Source: Burkholderiales bacterium 8X
GTDB taxonomy: Bacteria > Pseudomonadota > Gammaproteobacteria > Burkholderiales > Burkholderiaceae_C
DNA: 64,000 nucleotides
Direction of reading: 5' to 3'
Assembly: GCA_902506565.1 (NCBI GenBank)
Contig: LR732703.1
Coordinates: 2,866,425-2,930,424 of the forward strand
Shown piece by piece: positions 24,904 to 33,708 of the stretch (the first letter of the stretch is position 1; each line of letters starts with the position of its first letter). The notes beneath the pieces are model-generated. The model was not told the DNA's origin and did not search any database. It saw only the letters and a program-made list of their open reading frames with translations. The translations under genes were made by a program, and so were the position numbers.

Positions 24904-25653
24904 TCAGTGGATCAACATGCCGCCGTTCACGTCGAGCGTGATGCCGGTGCAATAAGAAGAGAGCGTGCTCGCCAGGAACACGCAAGCGCCGGCCACATCG
25001 TCCGCGCGTCCCAGGCGGGCCAGCGGGATGGTCGCATTGATCTCGGCCTTCTTCTCGTCCGAAAGCTTGCCTGCAGTGATGTCGGTCTCGATGAGGCCCG
25101 GGGTGATGCAATTGATGCGGATGCCTTCGGCGCCGAACTCTCGTGCCATGGCGCGTGCCAGGCCCAGCACGCCGGCCTTGGCCGCCGAGTAGTGCGGCCC
25201 GCCGAAGATGCCGCCGCCCCGCTGTGCCGACACGGACGAGATGCAGACGATCGAGCCGCTCTGCTGCGCGCGCATCGCAGGAATGGCTGCCTGCGACATG
25301 TACAGCGTGCCGCGCAGGCTCACGTCGAGGATGCGGTCGTAGTCGGCGCCGGTGATCTCCAGGGTCTTCACCGGCTGCGTGATGCCTGCGTTGTTGACGA
25401 GCACGTCGATGCGGCCGAAACGGCGCAAGACGTCGGCCGCAGCCGCCTCGCAGGCCGCCTTGTCCGTCACGTCGGCCACCAGCCCGACATGGGCTGCGCC
25501 GAGCTTCGCGGCGGCATTCGCGGGCTCGGCGCGTGCGAGGTCGAGGATGACGACCGTCGCGCCGTGCTCGGCCATCTGGCGCGCGGTTGCAAAGCCCAGG
25601 CCGTTCAGGCCGGCGCCACCGGTGATCACGGCAACCTTGTCTTTGAGCAGCAT
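24904..25653 (-). CDS. Short-chain dehydrogenase/reductase
   Basis: 249 residues, classical SDR length. It carries the cofactor-binding turn TGGAGLNGLG (one residue longer than TGxxxGxG), NNAG, the catalytic serine in ISSVSAQ and YSAAK. The end GITLDVNGGMLIH is typical of the 3-oxoacyl reductase-like group. It is first in the cluster SDR-dctP-dctQ-dctM-transketolase and diverges from the LysR gene. It probably oxidises the imported substrate or an intermediate. The ATG at 25653 follows a GGAGAC ribosome-binding site. Confidence 0.88.
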   Translation of the reverse strand: MLLKDKVAVITGGAGLNGLGFATARQMAEHGATVVILDLARAEPANAAAKLGAAHVGLVADVTDKAACEAAAADVLRRFGRIDVLVNNAGITQPVKTLEITGADYDRILDVSLRGTLYMSQAAIPAMRAQQSGSIVCISSVSAQRGGGIFGGPHYSAAKAGVLGLARAMAREFGAEGIRINCITPGLIETDITAGKLSDEKKAEINATIPLARLGRADDVAGACVFLASTLSSYCTGITLDVNGGMLIH

Positions 25654-25729
25654 TTCTTCGTCTCCTTCGGGAATGTGGATGAGGCAGGCGGATGTTCCGC
25701 GCCGCGGCACGTGACGACAAGCGATAGTT

Positions 25730-25747
25730 CGTCAGCCTAAGATGACG
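25730..25747. promoter_or_regulatory. Candidate LysR operator (inverted repeat CGTCA-N8-TGACG)
   Basis: In the 123-base space between the divergent SDR and LysR genes lies CGTCA, eight bases, TGACG, a perfect 5-base inverted repeat centred 38 bases before the chosen LysR ATG. LysR regulators commonly bind such dyads between their own gene and the target operon. The assignment is by position only. Confidence 0.45.
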
Positions 25748-25776
25748 ATCCGTCAACTACCGTGCGGGTGAACCCG

Positions 25777-26682
25777 ATGGCCTCACTGCCCCCCGTTTCC
25801 AACCTGCTGGCCTTCGAATCGGTGGCGCGCCGGCGAAGCTTTGCCGTGGCAGCGGCCGAGCTGCACCTGACCGCATCCGCGATCAGCCATCAGGTCGCGC
25901 GGCTCGAGGCCGACCTGGGCGTGCGGTTGTTCGACCGCAGCGCACATGGCGTGCGCCTGAGCGTGGCCGGCGAGCGCTACCTGGAGCGGGTCGGCGGCGC
26001 GCTGAAGGCCATTGCCGCTGCCACCGACGACCTGCGACAAGGCGTCGGCAACAGCCTGTATGTCCATTCGGCGCCGAGCCTCGCCAGCCTGTGGCTGATG
26101 CCGCGGCTGCGCCGCTTCGCCGAGGTCTTCCCCGACATTTCGCTCAACCTCTCGGCCGCGCACACGCACAGCGATTTCGCGCTGGGCCAGGTGGACATCG
26201 ACATCCGTTACGGCGTGCCGCAATGGAGCGACCTGGTGGTCGAACCGCTGTTCGAGGAACGCATCGTTCCGCTGGCCAGCCCTGCCTTCATCCGGGAGCA
26301 CCGCCTCAAGCGAGTCGAGCAGTTGCTGGACGTGCCGCTGATCCAGAGCAACGTCAGCGTGGTGCAGTGGTCCGACTGGCTCAAGACCTTCGCGGACCTT
26401 CGCGGCCCGGAGCGTTTCACGCTGCGCTTCGACCGCGCACAGATGTCACTCGACGCGGCCATCCAGGGCCTCGGCGTGGCGTTGGAGAGTTCGACGAACG
26501 CCGAGCGCTATCTGGCAGAGGGCAAGCTCAAGCCGGTCTTCGGGATCGACAAGGCCGTCAAGGTCAAGGCCCACTTCGCGGTGTACCCGCAGAGGCATGC
26601 GCGCCGCCCCACGGTCGAGGCCTTTCTTTCGTGGCTTCATGGCGAGGCCGCCCGGTCGGGGCGGACTGGTGTTCAGGACTGA
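25777..26682 (+). CDS. LysR-family regulator (GcvA-like)
   Basis: 301 residues. The N-terminal winged helix-turn-helix reads LLAFESVARRRSFAVAAAEL, HLTASAISHQVARLEADLG, as in GcvA/AmpR-type LysR proteins. The effector-binding domain follows from about residue 90. The ATG at 25777 gives the standard MASLPPVSNLLAFE start; a GTG at 25762 would add five residues. It diverges from the SDR-TRAP-transketolase operon and is the natural candidate to control it. It runs convergently towards pufC. Confidence 0.88.
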   Translation: MASLPPVSNLLAFESVARRRSFAVAAAELHLTASAISHQVARLEADLGVRLFDRSAHGVRLSVAGERYLERVGGALKAIAAATDDLRQGVGNSLYVHSAPSLASLWLMPRLRRFAEVFPDISLNLSAAHTHSDFALGQVDIDIRYGVPQWSDLVVEPLFEERIVPLASPAFIREHRLKRVEQLLDVPLIQSNVSVVQWSDWLKTFADLRGPERFTLRFDRAQMSLDAAIQGLGVALESSTNAERYLAEGKLKPVFGIDKAVKVKAHFAVYPQRHARRPTVEAFLSWLHGEAARSGRTGVQD

Positions 26683-26740
26683 TGCCGCTCATTGCGGCCT
26701 CCGTCCAGAGCAGCCGGGCATTCGCCGACCTGGCGCAATC

Positions 26741-26755
26741 GCCCGGCCGCCGGGC
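26741..26755. terminator. GC-rich hairpin between convergent LysR and pufC genes
   Basis: GCCCGG-CCG-CCGGGC forms a six-base stem with a three-base loop in the 91-base gap between the LysR stop and the pufC stop. There is no run of T on either side, so an intrinsic terminator is only possible. It could instead be a 3' stabilising hairpin for the puf message. Confidence 0.3.
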
Positions 26756-26773
26756 GTCTTCCGGCAGCGGCAG

Positions 26774-28150
26774 CTACGGCTTGGTCAATGCCAGTTCGAC
26801 GCGACGCGCCCTGCTGTCTTCGCCAGCGGCGTTGGCCTCCGTGACCTGCGGCTTCGCCATCACGATCCGGTCTTCGGCGATGCCGGCCGCCTTGAGCGCA
26901 TCGCGAACCGCCATGGCGCGCTGCTTGGCCAGTTCCTCGTTCTGCGCCGGGTCGCCGGTCGCGGAGTTGTAGCCGGACAGCGTCACCTTCGCCGCAGCAT
27001 CCGCATTGAGTGCCGTGACCACCGTCACCAGCGCCCGACTGCCCTCCTCCGACACGGTGCTGGCGCCGACCGCGAACAGCACCTCGCCGGCGGGCGGCGC
27101 CGCGGCGGCAGCGGCGGCGGGCGCGGCGCCCGCACCCACCACGGCGCGCACCTTCGCCAGCTCGGGATGATTGGGCAGCATGCTGCCGCCATAGAGCGGC
27201 TTGAAGGCGCCCTGATGGCAGGTTGCGCAATTGATCTTCTGCGCATCTCCCTCCACGCCGCGCCGGTTCGCCGGCAGCACGGATGCGAGTGGATCGACGT
27301 ACTGCGCATTGAGGTCGCGCGCCATCCGGATGCCATACCAGGCCGTCGAACGCTGCGGCGTGCTGGCCTCCCAGTCGGCAAAGGAGCGCGTGTTGTGGCA
27401 GTAGGTGCAGTTCACGCCGAGCGACTGCGACATGTGCATCATCAGGCCATACGTCCACTCGGTCTGCTTGGTCGACTGGCGATTGCCGGTGGAAAGCGCA
27501 GTGCCGCCGATGACGCGGATATCGGCATCCTTGGACAGGAACGGTGTGAACGGGTCGTAGGGCAACGATGCCAATCCCACGCTGGAGGCCGGCATGTTCT
27601 GGCCGGCCTTGTTGCCCGCGAAACTCGCGGCCTGCGGCTGCGCCGGCGCCGTGGTCCAGACGTTGGCCGGAACCGGCTGGCCGCGGTGGCAGGTGTAGCA
27701 GGTGACGCCGGTGTCGGCCACGTGCGACTTCCAGTCGGCGTTGATGTGCTGCGTCATCTGCAGCATGCGCCGCGCGACCACCTTGGTGTAGATGTCGTCG
27801 GAGGCCAGGTTGTTGCCGACGTGGCAATAGGTGCAGCCCTGGTCCGGCGCCACCCAGGCGGTGATCGACACCATGAGCCGGGTGAACTCGCCCACGCTCA
27901 GGTCGTTCAATACCTTGACGTTCTGGAACACCTGGCCAGCCTTCGGACCCTCCGCGGGCGCCGGCGGCGTGTCGGCCGGCAGGGCATTTTTCGCGGCCTG
28001 CGTTTCGAGCAGGCGCGGGTTGTAGACCTGATCCATGCCGGTGCCGCGGTAACCGCGCTGTACCGCATCGATGGGCGGGCGCTCGCAGCCCGCGAGCAGC
28101 GCGAGCGCCGCCAGCGCGCCCAGCAAGCCGGCTCTGAAAGAAGCGATCAT
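26774..28150 (-). CDS. pufC: Reaction centre tetrahaem cytochrome c subunit fused to an OmpA-like domain
   Basis: 458 residues. A lipoprotein signal (LLAGC, Cys22) anchors it on the periplasmic side. Four haem motifs are present: CTYCH 106-110, CYTCH 151-155, CTYCH 248-252 and CATCH 308-312, with axial methionine helices such as [14 protein letters not shown]. This is the electron donor that re-reduces the special pair. Normal PufC ends soon after haem 4. Here an Ala/Pro linker (338-354) leads into about 100 residues with OmpA-like features: [49 protein letters not shown] and [10 protein letters not shown]. The peptidoglycan-binding arginine position is kept, but the TD aspartate is replaced by Asn-Ser. 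Its start overlaps the pufM stop by four bases. Confidence 0.95.
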   Translation of the reverse strand: MIASFRAGLLGALAALALLAGCERPPIDAVQRGYRGTGMDQVYNPRLLETQAAKNALPADTPPAPAEGPKAGQVFQNVKVLNDLSVGEFTRLMVSITAWVAPDQGCTYCHVGNNLASDDIYTKVVARRMLQMTQHINADWKSHVADTGVTCYTCHRGQPVPANVWTTAPAQPQAASFAGNKAGQNMPASSVGLASLPYDPFTPFLSKDADIRVIGGTALSTGNRQSTKQTEWTYGLMMHMSQSLGVNCTYCHNTRSFADWEASTPQRSTAWYGIRMARDLNAQYVDPLASVLPANRRGVEGDAQKINCATCHQGAFKPLYGGSMLPNHPELAKVRAVVGAGAAPAAAAAAAPPAGEVLFAVGASTVSEEGSRALVTVVTALNADAAAKVTLSGYNSATGDPAQNEELAKQRAMAVRDALKAAGIAEDRIVMAKPQVTEANAAGEDSRARRVELALTKP

Positions 28151-29133
28151 GGCTTGGCTCCCTGCAGCAGCAGCGCCGGATCGGCGACCGGTGCGAACAC
28201 CGCCGGATAGATCGGCGCGACGTGATGCTTGACGGCCCACAGATACCAGTTGTCGACCACGGTGCCGGTCAGCAGGATGCCGATGCCACCCGTCAGCGGG
28301 CAGAGCACGGCGAACCACCAGCCCCAGCGGTGGATCGACTCCATCGTGGCGTTGAATCCCATGCACCAGCGCCAGAACAGGGCGGCGCGCTCCGACGCCG
28401 TGCCGCGGTCGACGATCTGCTCGATCTCCCGCTCGCCGCCGAAACGGCTCACCGCCAGGATGGTGGCGCCGTGCATCGCGAAGAGCAGCGTCGCGCCGTA
28501 GAGGAACGCGATCGACAGCATGTGGAACGGGTTGTAGAACAGGTTGCCGTAGCGGATCGAGAACGCGGCCGTCCAGTCCAGGTGGGGGAAGATGCCGAAG
28601 GGCACCGCCTCGCCCCAGCTGCCCATGAGGATCGGGCGAATGAAGCCCAGCACCAGCATCAGCCAGATCGCCGCGGCGAAGGCCCAGGCCACGTGAGTGC
28701 CCATGCCGAGGGCGCGGGCGCGGCGGTACATGCGCACCCACCACAGCAGCACCCCGGAGGTCATGAAGAAGCCGGCCATCAGCCACCAGCCGCCTTCGTT
28801 CAACGGCGGAAAGAGCTTGAGCCCCATGGCAGGCGACGGCGGTTCGAGCGCCAGCCACGGCAACTGGCGCACGAACTGCACCGGATTCCAGTCCACCGAG
28901 GCCAGCATGTTGAGGCCGATGATCTCGATAGCGATGAACATGCAAAGCGCCGAGGCCAGGCCGAACCATCCGAGGTAGATCGGGCCGATCTGGGCGTCGC
29001 CGATCCGGCCGAGCAGATGCACATGGATCGGCGGGCCCTCCCGCTCCCGGTTGCCGTCGTGGTCCAGCGAGATGCCGGCATAGGAGGGCGCGGCCACCTG
29101 GACGCGCGTGAAGATGTTCTGGTATTCGGCCAT
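28147..29133 (-). CDS. pufM: Photosynthetic reaction centre M subunit
   Basis: 328 residues with five transmembrane helices. M binds half of the special pair, QA and the non-haem iron. Visible are the N-terminus [34 protein letters not shown] and [25 protein letters not shown], which holds the special-pair histidine and an iron ligand. [10 protein letters not shown] contains the iron-ligand glutamate, and [17 protein letters not shown] is near the end. It follows pufL by 21 bases and overlaps pufC. Confidence 0.98.
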   Translation of the reverse strand: MAEYQNIFTRVQVAAPSYAGISLDHDGNREREGPPIHVHLLGRIGDAQIGPIYLGWFGLASALCMFIAIEIIGLNMLASVDWNPVQFVRQLPWLALEPPSPAMGLKLFPPLNEGGWWLMAGFFMTSGVLLWWVRMYRRARALGMGTHVAWAFAAAIWLMLVLGFIRPILMGSWGEAVPFGIFPHLDWTAAFSIRYGNLFYNPFHMLSIAFLYGATLLFAMHGATILAVSRFGGEREIEQIVDRGTASERAALFWRWCMGFNATMESIHRWGWWFAVLCPLTGGIGILLTGTVVDNWYLWAVKHHVAPIYPAVFAPVADPALLLQGAKP

Positions 29134-29154
29134 CGATGTCTCCTTGGGCTCTGT

Positions 29155-29979
29155 TCAGCGCCAGACCGGCAGGTTCAGCCACCAGCTCCACCACTCGGGC
29201 CAGCCGCGGGTCCAGAACGGGCCGCTGATCACGATGCACACGGCGCTCCAGAAGGAGGCCGACAGCGCGAGGAAAAGGCCCAGCCGGTGGATGCCAAGCG
29301 TGCCGATCGAGTAGCCGATGGTGTCGCGGAAGAACGTGTTCTCGTGTTCGGCCGTCCGGACGGTTTCGCCCTTGGCCGGATTGGTCGAGGACAGGATCAG
29401 CGCCCCGTGCAGCGACAACGCGAACACGGTGGCGAAGAAGAAGCTCACCGCCAGCATGTGCGCCGGGTTGTAGTGGAAGTGCAGGTACTGGTAGCCGGTG
29501 TTCGACACCCAGTCGAGGTGGCTCATGATGCCGTAGGGAAAGCCGTGACCCCAGGCGCCCATGAGCACCGGCCGGACGATCACCAGAGAGACGTACGCCA
29601 GGATCGCGAAGCCGAAGGCGAAGGGGACGTGGTAGCCGATGCCGAGTTTTCGGCAGATCTCGACTTGCCGCAAAGCCCAGGAAATGAACGCGCCGGTGGC
29701 GCACACCGTGATGATCTGCCACAGCCCGCCTTCCATCAGCGGTGCCATGCCGAGACCGTACTTGAGATCGGGTGGCGCGATGTTGATCTGCCACAGGTTC
29801 CAGGTCGGCCCCTGTGATGCGCCCCACACGATGAGCAGCGTTCCCACCAGCGAGAAGAACGCGGTGGTGACGCCGAAAAACCCGACGTAGAAGGGACCGA
29901 CCCAGAAGTCGAACAGGTCGCCTCCTGTCAGCGTTCCGCCGCGGACGCGGTACTTTCGTTCGAAGCTCAACATGGCCAT
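29155..29979 (-). CDS. pufL: Photosynthetic reaction centre L subunit
   Basis: 274 residues with the canonical start [15 protein letters not shown] and [19 protein letters not shown]. Five transmembrane helices are evident. [20 protein letters not shown] and [10 protein letters not shown] carry the special-pair and iron-ligand histidines. The end [11 protein letters not shown] is typical. The frame is open upstream, but only this start fits the family. A 115-base gap with two hairpins separates it from pufA. Confidence 0.98.
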   Translation of the reverse strand: MAMLSFERKYRVRGGTLTGGDLFDFWVGPFYVGFFGVTTAFFSLVGTLLIVWGASQGPTWNLWQINIAPPDLKYGLGMAPLMEGGLWQIITVCATGAFISWALRQVEICRKLGIGYHVPFAFGFAILAYVSLVIVRPVLMGAWGHGFPYGIMSHLDWVSNTGYQYLHFHYNPAHMLAVSFFFATVFALSLHGALILSSTNPAKGETVRTAEHENTFFRDTIGYSIGTLGIHRLGLFLALSASFWSAVCIVISGPFWTRGWPEWWSWWLNLPVWR

Positions 29980-29997
29980 GATCAGTCCCCAGCTTTG

Positions 29998-30019
29998 GAG
30001 ACGACCCTTGAGGTCGCTC
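29998..30019 (-). other. RNA hairpin in the pufA-pufL intercistronic region
   Basis: On the minus strand GAGCGACC, a five-base loop and GGTCG-T-CTC form an eight-base stem with one bulge, ending 19 bases before the pufL start. Purple bacteria place stable stem-loops between pufA and pufL, where they block 3' decay and give more LH1 message than reaction-centre message. Position and structure fit that role. Confidence 0.5.
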
Positions 30020-30088
30020 CGCCAACGGTCATCGAATGCAGCCGGAACGGGATCGCCAGTCCCCGCTTCGGCCACTGGTGGGCAGACA

Positions 30089-30107
30089 GGCCGGCTATTT
30101 GCCGGCC
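30089..30107 (-). other. GC-rich RNA hairpin whose loop holds the pufA stop codon
   Basis: GGCCGGC, a five-base loop and GCCGGCC give a perfect seven-base GC stem overlapping the last pufA codons; the TAG stop begins within the loop. With the second hairpin nearer pufL it could protect the pufBA segment from exonuclease decay or pause ribosomes at termination. Confidence 0.5.
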
Positions 30108-30298
30108 GGTGCCGTCGCAGGTGCCGGCATCGGTGCCATCTGCCCCGCGACCGGTACCGACTTGCGTGGCCCTTCGAGCCAGTTGAACCGGTCGGTCGAC
30201 AGCAGGATGAAGTGAATCACCAGCGCCAGCACGAACAGGAACGTGAACAGGGCGACGAGCGTCCTGCGCGGATCGAAAAGCATCCAGATTCGCCACAT
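30095..30298 (-). CDS. pufA: LH1 antenna alpha polypeptide
   Basis: 67 residues. N-terminal [20 protein letters not shown] is the classic LH1 alpha cytoplasmic segment. One transmembrane helix follows, with the bacteriochlorophyll-ligand histidine in [21 protein letters not shown] Pro/Ala-rich periplasmic tail ends the chain. It is preceded by an AGGAGA ribosome-binding site directly after the pufB stop. Confidence 0.98.
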   Translation of the reverse strand: MWRIWMLFDPRRTLVALFTFLFVLALVIHFILLSTDRFNWLEGPRKSVPVAGQMAPMPAPATAPAGK

Positions 30299-30310
30299 GT
30301 CGTGTCTCCT

Positions 30311-30541
30311 CTAAGCGTTGAAGCCGACGCAGAGCGCGGCCATCGCCATCTCCTTGGCGTCGTTGACGATCGATGCATAACCCCCGGCGCCGGGAAGCCA
30401 CGGTCGCCACTGCCATGCGAGGAAGTGGGCGACGACGGCTATCAGCGTGAAGATGATGAAGCTCGTCATGAAAATTCCGTGAAATTCTTTGGCTTCCTGC
30501 TCGGTCAGACCGGACAGGGAGCCCTCTCTACTTGGACCCAT
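30311..30541 (-). CDS. pufB: LH1 antenna beta polypeptide with extended C-terminus
   Basis: 76 residues. [20 protein letters not shown], a single helix with the ligand histidine in [15 protein letters not shown], are standard for LH1 beta. After WRPWLPG, where many beta chains end, the frame continues about 20 residues ([20 protein letters not shown] onward) up to the pufA ribosome-binding site. The tail contains a cysteine and could form a periplasmic amphipathic helix. A GGAG site nine bases upstream supports the start. It is the first puf gene, 129 bases after bchZ; no pufQ was seen. Confidence 0.96.
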   Translation of the reverse strand: MGPSREGSLSGLTEQEAKEFHGIFMTSFIIFTLIAVVAHFLAWQWRPWLPGAGGYASIVNDAKEMAMAALCVGFNA

Positions 30542-30670
30542 GATGTGTTCTCCAGATTGGCCTTGCGGCCGCTACCGCGCAGTTCCCCCGCGGCGGGGAT
30601 CGCAGCGGCGGATGCCGCGGCAACTTCTTCGACGGATCAACCGACCCGTCAGGTTCTCGTATCGGGTTTC

Positions 30671-32149
30671 TCATGCGGGCTCCCCGTGGCGGAGCGCGTC
30701 GCGCGCCTGTGCCACGCGCTCTGCCGTCACGCTCGCTTCGCCTGCGCGCCGCGCATCGCGTTCGGCGCGATCGCGCAGCCGCTTGGCGGCGGAGATCTGA
30801 ACCAGCACCGGTTCGGTTTCGACCAGTTCGTTCAAGAGCGCCTGGGCGTCGTCGTCCCAGCGACTGCTGCCCTGCGGTTCGAGGCGTGCCGGCGTCGCGT
30901 CGACCCGGTCCAGGTCGGTGCCCAGCGGCAAGATGTGGAAGAGCGCATCGAACAGCGCGTTGCAGAACTCCTGAACGATGTAGGTCGCGCCCGCATAGCC
31001 CATGAAGGGCGTGCCCGTGTGGCGCCGGATGATCGGCAGCGGGAACGATGCCGGGATGAAGGTCGTCTTCATCATTCCGCCGCCGCCGGCCTCTGCCAGG
31101 TAGATGCGTTCGTTGTAGCTGCCGTACAGCACCAATGGCGTCTTCTCGTGCACCAGCCGACGGGTCTCGGCGTTGTCGGTCTTGGCACCGGCGCAGCGCG
31201 CGACCGCGAAGTTGCAGGGCAGCCCCATCTCGTCCTCGAGAAAATGCCGGATGCCGCGCGTGTAGGTCTCGTTGGCCACCACCGCGAAGTTCGCGGTGCC
31301 GAAGAAGTCCTGGGTCACCGAGCGCCACAGGTCCCAGATCGGCTTGATCGTGGTGTGCTTCTCGCGCTCGATGAAGGGCTCGGGGTCGAGCCCCAGCAAC
31401 GCGCCGAGGGAGCGCAAAAACTTCGTCGTGCTGTGCAGTCCGATGGGTGCCTGCAGGTAAGGCCGATCGAGCGCCTCGCACAGCATCCGGCCGAACTCCC
31501 GATACATGCAGATGTTGGCGTCGGCCTCGACCAGGCGCGACACGTCGGCCAAGTGGCTGCCGAGCGGAAACACCATGTTGACCTCGGCGCCGATGCCCTG
31601 CACCAGCCGGCGGATCTCGGCCAGGTCGCTCGGGCAATTGAAGACGCCATAGCTCGGGCCGATGATGTTGACCCGCGGCTTCTCGCCGGCAGGCCGGTCG
31701 GCGAACGGCTTGCGCGCAGGTACCTTCTTGAGTCCGTATTCCGACCACAGCCAGAACATGGCGCGGTTGGCGCACTGCCACTGGTCTTCGTCGATGGTGC
31801 GCGGCAGGAAGCGCTGCAGGCCGGTGCCCTCGGGCGTCACGCCGCCGCCGATCATCTCGGCGATGGAACCGGTGACGACCACCGAGGGCAGGTCGGGATC
31901 GAGCGAGGCGTGCGCCCGGCGCATTGACCCCTCGGTGCCCTCGCGCCCCAGCTGCTCCTCGGCCAGCCCGGTGACCACGATCGGCAGCTCGTGCGGCGGC
32001 AGCGCGTCGGTGTAGTGCAGCACCGAAGTGACCGGCAGGTTCTCGCAGCCCACCGGCCCGTCGATCACCACCTGAAGGCCCTTGATCGCGGTGAACACGT
32101 ACACCGCACCCCAGTAGCCGCCCGCGCGATCGTGGTCGAGGACTAGCAT
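30671..32149 (-). CDS. bchZ: Chlorophyllide a reductase subunit Z
   Basis: 492 residues, full length. BchZ pairs with BchY as the catalytic component that reduces ring B of chlorophyllide a to a bacteriochlorin. [19 protein letters not shown] at the start, [20 protein letters not shown] and [11 protein letters not shown] are family features; cysteine in GPVGCEN is a cluster ligand. Its start overlaps the bchY stop (ATGA-type). It precedes pufB in the crtEF-bchCXYZ-puf superoperon. Confidence 0.97.
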   Translation of the reverse strand: MLVLDHDRAGGYWGAVYVFTAIKGLQVVIDGPVGCENLPVTSVLHYTDALPPHELPIVVTGLAEEQLGREGTEGSMRRAHASLDPDLPSVVVTGSIAEMIGGGVTPEGTGLQRFLPRTIDEDQWQCANRAMFWLWSEYGLKKVPARKPFADRPAGEKPRVNIIGPSYGVFNCPSDLAEIRRLVQGIGAEVNMVFPLGSHLADVSRLVEADANICMYREFGRMLCEALDRPYLQAPIGLHSTTKFLRSLGALLGLDPEPFIEREKHTTIKPIWDLWRSVTQDFFGTANFAVVANETYTRGIRHFLEDEMGLPCNFAVARCAGAKTDNAETRRLVHEKTPLVLYGSYNERIYLAEAGGGGMMKTTFIPASFPLPIIRRHTGTPFMGYAGATYIVQEFCNALFDALFHILPLGTDLDRVDATPARLEPQGSSRWDDDAQALLNELVETEPVLVQISAAKRLRDRAERDARRAGEASVTAERVAQARDALRHGEPA

Positions 32150-33699
32150 CAGACGGCTTCCTCGGCCTTGCGCTTCTTGGCAAGCTTCAAGGCCTGGCGG
32201 CGCTGGTCGGCCTTGAAGTCCGGCCGATCCTGCGGCACGCCCTGGGCTGCTTCCCAGACGCCGGTCGCATGGCCGGTGCCGGCGCTGCCGAAGAACTCGC
32301 TCATGGCTTCGAAGCGCGCCTTGTTGCCGATGGCGGCATTGATCACGGTGCCGAGCGAACCGGCACCGGCTGGCCCCATCAGCGGCCGCGCAGAAATCAG
32401 GTTGGTGAAGTAAAGCGCCGGTGTGCGCAACTCCTTTGCGGCCTGCACCACCGGCGTGGTGCCGATGGCCAGGTCGGGCTTCCATTCGTGCAGCGCGGCG
32501 AGGTCTTGTTCGAGCGAGGCACGGAACTGCACGTGGACGCCCCTGGCCTCCAGCCACTGGCGGTCAGCGTCGCTCCATGGCGTGCGCGGGCAGGCGGTAC
32601 CCACGTAGCGCAGGTCGGCGCCACTCTCGACCAGCAGGCGGCCGACCAGCAGCTCCGAGCCTTCGTAGCCGCTCAGCGTGATGCGCCCCTTGACCGGCAA
32701 CTTCGACAAGGCGCCCTTGATGGCCGGCAGCATGAAGTTCTTGACTGCATCGATCCGTGCCTGCGGCACGTTGCCGGCCTGGCCCACGGCCTGCAGCCAC
32801 GCTTCGGTGCCGTCGTGGCCGACCGGTGCCGAGCCGACGATGGTCCGGCCCGCCGCCTCGAACTCGCGGATGCTCGCCGTGTAGAAGGGGTGGACCGCGG
32901 CCACCGCTGCGCAGTCGAGCGCCGCATACAGCTCGCGCCATTCGCGGGTCGGCACCACCGGCCCGGCTGCCAGGCCCATCGGCTCCAGCATGCGGCCGAT
33001 GATGACCGGGTCGGCCGGGAACATCTCGCCCAGCATCGTGATGGTGGGCCGCTCGCTGCGCCCGGTGCGCGGCGCCTGCACCGGGCCGGCCTGCACTTCG
33101 GCACGCGCGTACTTGAGCATGGCGCCGGCCAGCACGTCCTTGGCCTCCGCATGCGTGGGCACGCCGAAGCCCGGAACGTCGATGCCGATGATCCGCACGC
33201 CGTTGATCTCCTTCGGCAGGATCTGCAGCGGCACGCCGCTGGCGGTCGGGACGCACAGGTTGATGATGACGATCGCGTCGTAGCGCGCGGGGTCGGCCTC
33301 CTGGTGTACCGACTCGCGGATGTCCTCGAACAGCTTGCCGGTGACCAGCGATTCGCTGTTGAACGGCACATAGCCCACGCTGCGCCGGGCGCCGTAGAAG
33401 TGCGAGGTGAAGGTGAGCCCGTAGACGCAGCAGGCCGAACCCGACAGGATGGTGGCGGTCCGCCGCATGCGCAGGCCCACGCGCAGCGCGCCGAACGCGG
33501 GGCACATGCTCTGCGGCTGGTCGTGCGGGCCGGCCTTCGCATCCTTCGGGTAGTCCTGAGCGTACTGCGCGAGCACTGCCGACTTGCCGGCCGACTTCGC
33601 GGCCGCCAGCATGGCCTCGCCGCCCGAATGACAGCCCATGCCGTCGCCTTCGAGCGCGGTCGGCACCTTGACGGGAACGATGGGGATGATGGCGTTCAT
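32149..33699 (-). CDS. bchY: Chlorophyllide a reductase subunit Y
   Basis: 516 residues. BchY shares the nitrogenase-like fold of NifD/Bch[40 protein letters not shown] and [17 protein letters not shown] contain the cluster-binding cysteines. The C-terminal tail is Lys/Arg-rich. It overlaps bchZ by one base and follows bchX by nine bases. Confidence 0.97.
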   Translation of the reverse strand: MNAIIPIVPVKVPTALEGDGMGCHSGGEAMLAAAKSAGKSAVLAQYAQDYPKDAKAGPHDQPQSMCPAFGALRVGLRMRRTATILSGSACCVYGLTFTSHFYGARRSVGYVPFNSESLVTGKLFEDIRESVHQEADPARYDAIVIINLCVPTASGVPLQILPKEINGVRIIGIDVPGFGVPTHAEAKDVLAGAMLKYARAEVQAGPVQAPRTGRSERPTITMLGEMFPADPVIIGRMLEPMGLAAGPVVPTREWRELYAALDCAAVAAVHPFYTASIREFEAAGRTIVGSAPVGHDGTEAWLQAVGQAGNVPQARIDAVKNFMLPAIKGALSKLPVKGRITLSGYEGSELLVGRLLVESGADLRYVGTACPRTPWSDADRQWLEARGVHVQFRASLEQDLAALHEWKPDLAIGTTPVVQAAKELRTPALYFTNLISARPLMGPAGAGSLGTVINAAIGNKARFEAMSEFFGSAGTGHATGVWEAAQGVPQDRPDFKADQRRQALKLAKKRKAEEAV

Positions 33700-33708
33700 G
33701 GCGTCTGC

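Noticed and set aside
28151-30025. Open frame of over 600 codons upstream of pufC in the same frame
   Set aside because: The residues match nothing and are Arg/Pro/Gly-rich; pufL and pufM in another frame account for the region. A PufC fusion at its N-terminus is excluded by the lipoprotein signal at 28150.
30542-30670. pufQ between bchZ and pufB
   Set aside because: The 129-base gap is too short and holds no membrane ORF; it contains only the pufB ribosome-binding site and GC-rich sequence.
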